47,988 nt of DNA from Deltaproteobacteria bacterium. GTDB taxonomy: Bacteria > Desulfobacterota > Desulfobaccia > Desulfobaccales > 0-14-0-80-60-11. The notes below the pieces were generated by a model that saw only the letters and a list, made by a program, of their open reading frames with translations, ran no database searches and had not been told where the DNA came from. Positions 13,905 through 20,552 of the stretch are shown in pieces. The position numbers and the translations under genes are program-made. The DNA is taken from NCBI GenBank assembly GCA_021817645.1, contig JAKAGH010000001.1, forward strand, positions 1 to 47,988, given 5' to 3'. Every line of letters begins with the position of its first letter. Position 1 is the stretch's first letter.

Positions 13905-14276
13905 TTCGGGCACCTGTTGAGGACTGAATATTAAAAAGATTTTTCAAAAATTAATAACTGGCTAGATGATTGTCAATTATTCGACACTCTGAATTTTATG
14001 GGACTCTCCTGTGCCTGGCAGATGCCGGTGGCGCGCCGCACTGCGATCCCCGGCCCCAACCGCTCCTAACCGTGGGCGCCGGGTTGACAAGATGGCAGGT
14101 GCGATGGCGTCCCGCCCCGGGATGCAGCCTTCTCCCTTTTCCTCCTCTCCCCTCGTAAGTTATCTTTGCACCGCGGCCTTTTTCTAATAAGATGGTGGAG
14201 AAGATTTTTAGGGAGAAATGGGAGCTGCACCCCTGCAGGTCTCCCTGCTAACCAATTTTCCGAGGTCACGCGATCC
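13905..14276. other. Intergenic region between hemerythrin and adenine deaminase genes
   Basis: No convincing gene is seen here. The left ~80 bases are AT-rich and hold the minus-strand hemerythrin promoter. From about 14000 the DNA turns sharply GC-rich. A weak plus-strand promoter can be drawn as TTGCAC (14166-14171), 16 bases, TAAGAT (14188-14193). Downstream lies a hairpin, GGGAG-CTGCA/TGCAG-CTCCC with a CCCC loop and a two-base bulge (14220-14245), about 30 bases before the ade ATG. I see no conserved purine-riboswitch core. Confidence 0.4.
13946..13976 (-). promoter_or_regulatory. Putative sigma-70 promoter of the hemerythrin genes
   Basis: On the minus strand TTGACA (13976-13971) is followed after 17 bases by TAATTT, about 45 bases upstream of the hemerythrin start. 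The -35 hexamer overlaps a GTCA-N6-CGAC imperfect palindrome (13972-13985) that resembles the box upstream of fliL. The -35 is a perfect consensus; the -10 is weak. Confidence 0.4.
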
Positions 14277-15995
14277 ATGGATCTCAACCGATGGCAGCAG
14301 CGGCTTCAGGCGGCGCGGGGTGAAGTGCCCGCGGATTTGGTGCTCGCCGGCGCCAAGGTGGCCGGCGTCTATACCGGCGAATGGCGGCAAGCGGACGTGG
14401 CCATTTTTGACGGGGTGATTGTCGGCCTGGGGGAATACTCCGGCCCCCGGCTGGACCTCTCGGGCCGCTTTCTCCTGCCGGGCCTGATCGACGGCCATCT
14501 GCACCTGGAGAGCAGTATGCTCACGCCCCGGGAGTTGGCCCGGGCCCTCCTGCCTTTGGGCACCACTTCGGTGGTGGCCGACCCCCACGAGATCGCCAAT
14601 GTTTGGGGCGCGCAGGGCCTGGATTACCTCCTGGCGGCCAGTGAGGGACTCCCCCTGGACATCTTTTTCATGCTCCCTTCCTGTGTCCCGGCCTCGCCCC
14701 TGGAGACCGCGGGGGCCCGGCTGGAGGCCCCGGACCTCCAGCCTTACGTGCGCCACCCCCGGGTCCTGGGCCTGGCGGAAGTAATGAACTTTCCCGGAGT
14801 GGTGGCCGGCGATCCGGGTCTGGCTGCGAAGATCGCCCTCTTCCCCCACCGGCCCGTGGACGGCCACGCCCCCCTGCTCTCCGGCAAGGGTCTGAATGCC
14901 TACCGGCTGGCGGGGATCGGCTCCGACCACGAATGTACCCAGCTGGCCGAGGCCCGGGAGAAACTGGAACTGGGTTTTCACCTCATGCTCCGGGAAGGGA
15001 GCCTGGCGAAAAATTTGGCCGATCTGCTGCCCGCGGTCACCCCGGCTTCCCTCGGTCGCACCATGCTGGTCACGGACGACTGCCACCCGGAAGATATTTT
15101 GGCGCACGGCCACCTGAACCATTTGCTGCGCCTGAGCGTTTCTCTGGGGCTGGACCCCCTGGCCGCCGTGACCATGGCCACCCTCAACCCTGCCTCTTAC
15201 TTTCGGCTGCGGGACCGGGGCGCGGTGGCCCCGGGCCTGGCCGCGGACCTGGTGGCGGTGGAGAATCTGGAGACCTTCCACATCGACAAGGTCTTGAAAA
15301 ACGGCAAGTTGTTGGTGGATGGAGGACGTCTTACCGGCGGTCTAGAATTTCCCCCTTATACAACACCGGTGCCGACCATGCGGGTCAAGATGCCGGAGTT
15401 GGCGGCCTTTTCTCCCCCGGCCGGGGGTGAGCTGGTCAAGGTCATCGGCCTCATTCCCGGCCAACTGCTGACGGAGAAACGAGTCCTGCCTGCGCCCGTC
15501 CGCCATGGCCGCCTGGCCGCGGACCCGTTACAAGACCTGCTGAAACTGGCGGTGGTGGAGCGCCACCACGGCAGCGGCAACCTGGGGCTGGGCCTGGTCC
15601 AGGGCTTCGGCTTAAAGCGGGGGGCGCTGGCCTCTTCAGTGGCCCATGATTCCCACAATATCGTGGTGGTGGGCGCGGATGAAGCGGATATGCTTCGGGC
15701 CGTGGCCCATCTGGTTAAGCTTAAAGGCGGCCTGGCGGTGGTGGCCGGGGGCCAGGTGCTGGCGGACCTGCCTTTGCCCATCGCCGGACTCATCAGTCCC
15801 CGCCCCCTGGAGGAAGTAGCCGCGGCTTACGGCCGCGTACAGGCGGCCTACCGGTCCCTGGGCGGGGAACTGCCCGATCCCTTCATGGCCCTGTCCTTCC
15901 TGGCCCTGCCGGTGATCCCGGCGTTAAAACTGACCGACCTGGGGTTGGTGGATGTGAATAAGTTTGAGGTGGTGCCGCTGTTTGGAGAAGATTAG
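14277..15995 (+). CDS. ade: Adenine deaminase
   Basis: A cytosolic enzyme of about 572 residues that converts adenine to hypoxanthine and ammonia for purine salvage. It is of the amidohydrolase type and near the usual 575-590 length. Metal and active-site motifs are visible: LPGLIDGHLHLESSM (about 66-80), VVADPHEIANVWG (about 98-110), GIGSDHECTQLAEAREKL (about 213-230) and VTDDCHPEDI (about 264-273). The C-terminal family domain shows VAHDSHNIVVVG. Start at the ATG at 14277 (MDLNRW); an upstream in-frame ATG at 14166 would add 37 residues unlike the family. Confidence 0.93.
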   Translation: MDLNRWQQRLQAARGEVPADLVLAGAKVAGVYTGEWRQADVAIFDGVIVGLGEYSGPRLDLSGRFLLPGLIDGHLHLESSMLTPRELARALLPLGTTSVVADPHEIANVWGAQGLDYLLAASEGLPLDIFFMLPSCVPASPLETAGARLEAPDLQPYVRHPRVLGLAEVMNFPGVVAGDPGLAAKIALFPHRPVDGHAPLLSGKGLNAYRLAGIGSDHECTQLAEAREKLELGFHLMLREGSLAKNLADLLPAVTPASLGRTMLVTDDCHPEDILAHGHLNHLLRLSVSLGLDPLAAVTMATLNPASYFRLRDRGAVAPGLAADLVAVENLETFHIDKVLKNGKLLVDGGRLTGGLEFPPYTTPVPTMRVKMPELAAFSPPAGGELVKVIGLIPGQLLTEKRVLPAPVRHGRLAADPLQDLLKLAVVERHHGSGNLGLGLVQGFGLKRGALASSVAHDSHNIVVVGADEADMLRAVAHLVKLKGGLAVVAGGQVLADLPLPIAGLISPRPLEEVAAAYGRVQAAYRSLGGELPDPFMALSFLALPVIPALKLTDLGLVDVNKFEVVPLFGED

Positions 15996-16158
15996 CTCAA
16001 ACTTCAAGTTTTATGTCTCGGGCATCTTTCGTTGAAGATTTTCGAACTTTCCGTCTCATCACCGGATAGTACCAAGATCCTTCCGGGCCTGGCGCAGTTG
16101 GTTTTCCACCTGAATTGAAGAAAAAGTGTTATCATAACTGCACAATACGGAGCTTCTG

Positions 16159-16479
16159 ATGGGAGGAGAGGCCATCAAAACAAAACAGGACGTATTGAAG
16201 ACCCTGCGCCAAAACCGCGACCGCCTCAAGGCACTTGGGGTAAGCAGGATTGGGTTATTCGGCTCATTCGTGCGCGGAGAACAACATTCCGGCAGCGATA
16301 TTGATCTGCTGGTGGAATTTGAGGCGGGACAGAAAACCTTTGATGCCTTTATGGAATTGTCCTTTCTGCTAGAGGAAATTTTGCAGCATAGAATTGAACT
16401 GGTGACGCTGGAATCCCTCAGTCCTTATATCGGGCCGCATATTTTAAAAGAGGTGGAATATGCCGCTCTCGCCGCTTGA
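16159..16479 (+). CDS. mntA: MntA-type nucleotidyltransferase antitoxin
   Basis: A 106-residue minimal nucleotidyltransferase. It carries the signature GS-x10-DxD: GSFVRGEQHSGSDID (about residues 35-49), followed by LLVEFEAG. In the HepT/MntA system this enzyme silences the toxin by transferring AMP groups to a tyrosine near its active site. The next gene, which it overlaps by 20 bases, encodes that toxin. CGGAG lies 6 bases before the ATG. Composition is less GC-rich than neighbours, as often seen for mobile toxin-antitoxin pairs. Confidence 0.88.
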   Translation: MGGEAIKTKQDVLKTLRQNRDRLKALGVSRIGLFGSFVRGEQHSGSDIDLLVEFEAGQKTFDAFMELSFLLEEILQHRIELVTLESLSPYIGPHILKEVEYAALAA

Positions 16480-16813
16480 ATATCTGCGCCATATCCTTGA
16501 TGAAACCGGATATCTGATCTCTGACAGTAAAGGGTTGAGCAAAGACCGCTTCATGGGCAGCGGGACATTGAAGCGGGCTTTTGTGCGAAGCATTGAGATC
16601 ATCGGCGAGGCCTCGAAGAAAGTTCCAAATGAATTAAAACAAAAATATCCTGAGGTAAATTGGCGTTCAATAGCGGGAATGAGGGATCGTCTCATTCATG
16701 ACTACTTCGGGGTTGACTATGATATTGTTTGGGATGTCGTTCAAAATAAGATTCCAGAACTCCATCAGAAGATAGAGGAGATACTGACCCAAGAAAGGGA
16801 ATGGGGGAAATAG
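16460..16813 (+). CDS. hepT: HepT-type RNase toxin (HEPN domain)
   Basis: A 117-residue all-helical HEPN protein. It holds the RNase motif Rx4HxY as RDRLIHDYF (about residues 75-83), with the tyrosine that MntA modifies in known systems. Other family features are FVRSIEIIGEASKKVP and NWRSIAGM. It overlaps the antitoxin by 20 bases, indicating coupled translation. The pair stands alone between adenine deaminase and a dehydrogenase gene, consistent with a small mobile cassette. Confidence 0.9.
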   Translation: MPLSPLEYLRHILDETGYLISDSKGLSKDRFMGSGTLKRAFVRSIEIIGEASKKVPNELKQKYPEVNWRSIAGMRDRLIHDYFGVDYDIVWDVVQNKIPELHQKIEEILTQEREWGK

Positions 16814-16911
16814 CCTCGCAGTTCGAAACCTGGTATCTTGACGCCTGATATTCCGTATTTAACCTGGAACTTCAAACTGAAAACTGACTTCCTACTATAT
16901 ACGGAGGAAAT

Positions 16912-17895
16912 ATGAGCCTTGTCCTGACCGGTCCGGAAGTGATGCAGGTCCTGGACATGGACCTGGCCCTGGCTGCGGCCGAGGAAGCTTTCCGGGCCTA
17001 CGGCGAAGGCCGGGTGAACATGCCCCCCAAGTCTTACCTGACCCTGGAGAAAGGCGATTTCCGGGCCATGTACGGGGAGATCTTTTTGCCGGAGGGCCAT
17101 ATCTGCGGCCTGAAATGGGTCAATGTGCATCCGGGCAACCCGGCCCAAGGCCTGCTCACGGTGATGGCCAAGATTTTGCTGAACGATCCGGACACCGGAC
17201 TGGAGTTCGCGGACCTGGACGGCACCCGCGTCACAGATTTCCGCACCGGCGCCGCGGGGGGAGTGGCCGCCAAATTACTGGCCCGGACCGACGCCGCCCG
17301 TCTGGGGGTCATCGGCGCCGGGGCCCAGGCCCGCACCCAGATAGCTGCGATTCTGAAAGTGCGGGCCATCCAGGAAGTTTTTGTTTTTGACCGCCATCTG
17401 GCGCATTCTCAGGCCTTTGCGGATCATGCCGCGGCCACCCATGGAATCGTGGCCCGTCCTGTTGCCGACGCCGCGGACGCGGTCCGGGAGATGGATATCG
17501 TGGTCACCACCACCCCCAGCAACCAACCGGTGGTCTGGCGGGATTGGGTCTCGCCCGGCACTCATATCAACGCCATCGGCGCGGACGCCGCGGGCAAGCA
17601 GGAGTTGGACCCGGCCATCCTGCAGGCCGCGAGGATCGTGGTGGACGATTGGGCCCAGGCGTCGCACTCCGGCGAAATCAACGTCGCCCTGGGGAAAGGG
17701 CAGATCAAACCGGAGCAGATTTACGGCTCCCTGGGGGAGATCGCGGCCGGGAAGAAGCCGGGGCGCACCGCGCCGGAAGAAATCACCGTCTTCGATTCCA
17801 CCGGCCTGATCATCCAGGACCTGGCCCTGGCTTTTGCCGTCTACCGCCGGGCTAAGGAGCAAGGCCTGGGGCGGGAGATGAATTTTTTGGGCTGA
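16912..17895 (+). CDS. Ornithine cyclodeaminase/alanine dehydrogenase family protein
   Basis: A 327-residue NAD(P)-dependent enzyme of the OCD/mu-crystallin family. The substrate half shows MPPKSYLTLEKGDFRAM and LKWVNVHPGNP with the conserved Lys (about 64-75). DLDGTRVTDFRTGAAGGVAAKLLAR (about 102-126) follows, then the nucleotide loop LGVIGAGAQARTQ (about 131-143). The order matches archaeal-type alanine dehydrogenase and ornithine cyclodeaminase, which cannot be separated by eye. ACGGAGGAA precedes the ATG. It stands alone, about 100 bases after hepT. Confidence 0.88.
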   Translation: MSLVLTGPEVMQVLDMDLALAAAEEAFRAYGEGRVNMPPKSYLTLEKGDFRAMYGEIFLPEGHICGLKWVNVHPGNPAQGLLTVMAKILLNDPDTGLEFADLDGTRVTDFRTGAAGGVAAKLLARTDAARLGVIGAGAQARTQIAAILKVRAIQEVFVFDRHLAHSQAFADHAAATHGIVARPVADAADAVREMDIVVTTTPSNQPVVWRDWVSPGTHINAIGADAAGKQELDPAILQAARIVVDDWAQASHSGEINVALGKGQIKPEQIYGSLGEIAAGKKPGRTAPEEITVFDSTGLIIQDLALAFAVYRRAKEQGLGREMNFLG

Positions 17896-17951
17896 AAAAT
17901 TTTAGGCAGCGCTCCCAAGCCGTTGGCTGGCCTATTAGATATAAATATTTT

Positions 17952-17989
17952 TTGCGTCTTACCTTGCGCCTTCGCGTCTTGGCGTGAGG
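17952..17989 (-). repeat. Dispersed repeat, CGCCAAGACGC family, copy 1
   Basis: Read on the minus strand this is GCCTCACGCCAAGACGC followed by GAAGGCGCAAGGTAAGACGC. It belongs to the same family as 19318-19356, 20358-20395, 25131-25155 and 30918-30948. It lies in the 140-base gap just before the polysaccharide cluster. No coding sense is seen. Confidence 0.7.
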
Positions 17990-18035
17990 CCAATCTTTTC
18001 AGAATAAAATAATCAATGTTACCGTTATCAACGCC

Positions 18036-19301
18036 ATGAAATGGTTTGAAAACTTCTTGCCGCTGGGGCCGGGTAAGCCGTCCCGGGATGAGCCCCTGCC
18101 TGCCGCAGAGGATCAATCCGGCCTGGCGGAAAAGATCGCCTGGCTGCTCTTTTGCGCCACTTCCCTGCAGATGATGTTTCTCCAGCCCTCCATCGTGCTG
18201 CTGCCGGGGGAACGCACCAATCTGTTTTCGGCTTCACTGGCCGCCCTGTCCCTGGCCGCGACGGTCTGGGCGGCAAAAAAAGGGGCCTGGTCCCGCAGGC
18301 GGGGGGAGCTGGCCCTGTGCCTGATCCTGACGGCCCTGGTGCTGGCCAGCGGCTTTCTCAGCGCGGTGCCCCGGACCAATACCTTACGGGGCTTCGCACT
18401 CCTGGCCCCCGCGCTGGGGGGATTCTGGGGGGCCAGAATCCTGCTGGCCGCGCCCTTGAGAAAGCGTGCCTTTCTCTTGCTCAGTCTGGTGATGTTAGGC
18501 GTTTTCGTCCTGATAGGCCTGGTCTCCCGGGGGGTGACCGGCCAGATCACCACGGCCATGGATCCCAAATATCACTCCCTGGCCACCAAGGTGATGCTCC
18601 TGTGGTTTGCGCCGCTGGCCCTGCTCTGGGGCCGCTCTCCCCAGAAAATTCTGGGTGTGCTCCTCATTGCCTTGAGTTATCTTCTCCTGCTATTGACCCA
18701 GTTGCGCTCGGCCATGGCTATTCCTTTGATCCTAGGGGGGCTAGCGGTTTTTTTCGGCGGCATGCGCCTAAAATACTTTTTGCTGCTTCTCCTGGCCCTG
18801 TCCGCCATCCTGGTTTATTTCATCCGCCATCTGCCCCCGGAAAGAACCGGCCTGCAATATGAGCCGGCTTACTACCGGGTGGAATACCTGATGTTTTCCT
18901 GGCATATCGCCGCGCAGCATCCCCTTTTGGGCATCGGCCTGCTGACGCCCCGGGAGGAATTTTTGCAGGATTATGCTATAAAATATCCCTACGTGACCCG
19001 GGAGAAGTTTCGCCACTCGCTGCAGGGCATTATCGTCGCCGATAATATGTTTCTGACTTTTATGGTGGGCGTGGGCTTTCCTTTTCTCTTGCTGTATTCC
19101 TTTGCCCTCATCAAGCTCCTGGCCGGATTGGTGAGGATGAGCGGCGCGGGTCCGCCAGGCGGCGGCATTCCTCCCCTGGCTTTATTTTTGCCTCTGGCCG
19201 CGGGAATTTTGACCTTTTTGGTTTATGACCTGCTGCTGCACCCCCAGGTGTGCTGGTTCTTCCACCTGCTGTTGGGGCTGATCCCCCGGAACCGGGATTA
19301 A
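18036..19301 (+). CDS. O-antigen ligase-like membrane protein (WaaL/Wzy type)
   Basis: A 421-residue polytopic protein with about ten hydrophobic segments. The order of helices and the large periplasmic loop (about 265-335) fit the O-antigen ligase/polymerase family. The loop contains YYRVEYLMFSWHIAAQHPLLGIGLLTPREEF, the H-x-(n)-GIG pattern typical of Wzy_C proteins. It would either join finished glycan to a lipid or protein carrier or polymerise repeat units; sequence alone does not decide. It is the first gene of the polysaccharide region. No clear Shine-Dalgarno site precedes the ATG. Confidence 0.8.
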   Translation: MKWFENFLPLGPGKPSRDEPLPAAEDQSGLAEKIAWLLFCATSLQMMFLQPSIVLLPGERTNLFSASLAALSLAATVWAAKKGAWSRRRGELALCLILTALVLASGFLSAVPRTNTLRGFALLAPALGGFWGARILLAAPLRKRAFLLLSLVMLGVFVLIGLVSRGVTGQITTAMDPKYHSLATKVMLLWFAPLALLWGRSPQKILGVLLIALSYLLLLLTQLRSAMAIPLILGGLAVFFGGMRLKYFLLLLLALSAILVYFIRHLPPERTGLQYEPAYYRVEYLMFSWHIAAQHPLLGIGLLTPREEFLQDYAIKYPYVTREKFRHSLQGIIVADNMFLTFMVGVGFPFLLLYSFALIKLLAGLVRMSGAGPPGGGIPPLALFLPLAAGILTFLVYDLLLHPQVCWFFHLLLGLIPRNRD

Positions 19302-19317
19302 GGGGAAAGACTGTTTC

Positions 19318-19356
19318 CCTCACGCCAAGACGCCAAGACGCAAAGAGAGACGCAAG
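19318..19356 (+). repeat. Dispersed repeat, CGCCAAGACGC family, copy 2
   Basis: Begins CCTCACGCCAAGACGCCAAG and runs on with ACGCAAAGAGAGACGCAAG. With the hairpin element at 19411-19470 it forms the left flank of the glycosyltransferase gene at 19549; a matching pair lies on the right flank. Confidence 0.75.
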
Positions 19357-19410
19357 AAAAATGGATGGGCCGCAGGCCGATGAGAAACCGTCCCGGATTG
19401 ATCCGGTTAG

Positions 19411-19470
19411 TTGGTGGCACAGGCGTCTCGCCTGTGCTGCCGAGGCGGGTGGGGACGAACGCCGCTACGG
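19411..19470. repeat. GGCGTCTCGCC hairpin element, copy A
   Basis: Contains a perfect 9-bp hairpin GCACAGGCG-TCT-CGCCTGTGC (19417-19437), followed by a GC-rich tail ending GCCGCTACGG. Copy B (20411-20470) has the same hairpin with one paired change (A-T to G-C) and the same GCCGCTACG ending. The two hairpins are exactly 1,000 bases apart. Confidence 0.75.
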
Positions 19471-19508
19471 ATTTGCCATGTCGCCTGGAGAGGCCAACGG
19501 CCCCAAAC

Positions 19509-19544
19509 TTTGAACCTTGAACCTTGAACTTTGAACCTTGAACT
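19509..19544 (+). repeat. TTGAACC/TTGAACT tandem heptamers before the GT2 start
   Basis: Five imperfect copies of TTGAACC or TTGAACT run almost to the ATG at 19549 and occupy the place where a ribosome binding site should be. In frame, the last copies would encode repeated Asn-Leu-Glu if a TTG at 19531 were used. Confidence 0.7.
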
Positions 19545-19548
19545 AATA

Positions 19549-20337
19549 ATGAGCGACCTGCCCCCCTTCTACGTCATTACCGTAAATTACCATGCGGGGT
19601 CCTATCTGCCGGAGTTCATTGCTTCCCTGGCGGCGCTGCCGTTTCTGAAGCGGTTGATTATCGTCAACCATTCCCCGGAAGAGAGTCTGGCGGCCTTATC
19701 GGCGCCCTTCCCGCTGCAAGTCATCAATCAGAAGAACGCCGGGTATGGCGCGGGCTTAAACCGGGGGCTGCGGGAGATCGGCGAGAAGAACGCCGTGGCC
19801 TTGCTGTGCAATCCCGACCTGGCCCTGGCGACCCCGGCAAAAGTGGCGGAGGCCCTGGCTTATATGGCCGCGCAGCCCCGGGTGGGCTGCCTGATCCCGC
19901 GCTCCGTGACCTTTGAGGGGCAACCTATTCTGGCCTGCCGGGAGTTTTACACCTGGAAGACCCTGCTCGCTGTCAGGATTGGTTTCTTTCGCCGCGTCTT
20001 TGCCGAGCCTTACCGCCGACACCTGATGCTGGATGCTCCGGTTGAGGGGCCCCTGGAAGTGGACTGGGGCTACGGCGCGGCCATGTTTTTCCGGGTGTCT
20101 GCGTTCGGAGGCGCGCCCGCGTTCGACGAAAACTTTTTCCTTTATATGGAGGACGTGGACCTGTGCGTCAATCTCTGGCGGACCGGCCTCTCTGTGGTTT
20201 CCTATCCGGAGGTGCTCTTCCGGCACCACAGCCAGCGGGACAGCACCCGGCGCTGGCGCTTCCTCCGCTACCATCTGGTCAGCCTGGCGAAATTTATCTG
20301 GAAATACCGCGGCCTGCCGCAACGCTCGATCCGGTGA
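19549..20337 (+). CDS. GT2-family glycosyltransferase (rhamnosyltransferase-like)
   Basis: A protein of about 262 residues with a GT-A fold of family GT2. It opens FYVITVNYHAGSYL, has NQKNAGYGAGLNRGL (about 64-78), then LLCNPDLAL as the DxD-like motif (about 87-95) and the acceptor-side ENFFLYMEDVDLCVNLWRTG motif (about 195-214). This pattern is common in predicted rhamnosyltransferases. The start is the ATG at 19549; a TTG at 19531 lies inside the heptamer repeat. The gene is framed by matching repeat pairs on both sides. Confidence 0.85.
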   Translation: MSDLPPFYVITVNYHAGSYLPEFIASLAALPFLKRLIIVNHSPEESLAALSAPFPLQVINQKNAGYGAGLNRGLREIGEKNAVALLCNPDLALATPAKVAEALAYMAAQPRVGCLIPRSVTFEGQPILACREFYTWKTLLAVRIGFFRRVFAEPYRRHLMLDAPVEGPLEVDWGYGAAMFFRVSAFGGAPAFDENFFLYMEDVDLCVNLWRTGLSVVSYPEVLFRHHSQRDSTRRWRFLRYHLVSLAKFIWKYRGLPQRSIR

Positions 20338-20357
20338 GGTGAGGCAAGAAAAGTTTT

Positions 20358-20395
20358 CCTGACCCAAAGACGCAAACGAGCAAAGAAAGACGCAA
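20358..20395 (+). repeat. Dispersed repeat, CGCCAAGACGC family, copy 3 (diverged)
   Basis: CCTGACCCAAAGACGCAAAC, then GAGCAAAGAAAGACGCAA. It aligns along its length with copy 2 and sits at the matching place downstream of the GT2 gene. Confidence 0.65.
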
Positions 20396-20410
20396 TATTT
20401 TAAGGAATAA

Positions 20411-20470
20411 ATGGTGGCGCAGGCGTCTCGCCTGCGCTGACTCGGGCGGACGAGACGCCCGCCGCTACGA
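20411..20470. repeat. GGCGTCTCGCC hairpin element, copy B
   Basis: Hairpin GCGCAGGCG-TCT-CGCCTGCGC (20417-20437), perfect 9 bp. A second possible stem follows, GGGCG-GACGAGA-CGCCC (20444-20460), ending GCCGCTACGA. It is the right-hand partner of 19411-19470. A smaller TGAGCC-GAA-GGCTCA hairpin lies just beyond at 20489-20503. Confidence 0.75.
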
Positions 20471-20552
20471 AATTTTTATAACTTGAGTTGAGCCGAAGGC
20501 TCATATTTAACCACACCAGTTTTTTTTAGCGGAAAACGGAAAACGGTAATTT

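Noticed and set aside
14208..15281. 357-codon minus-strand frame opposite adenine deaminase
   Set aside because: Antisense shadow of a well-supported enzyme; low-complexity translation and no ribosome site.
19509..19544. Short tandem array considered as a CRISPR remnant
   Set aside because: Units are 7 bases with no spacers and no cas gene nearby; it is a simple heptamer repeat.
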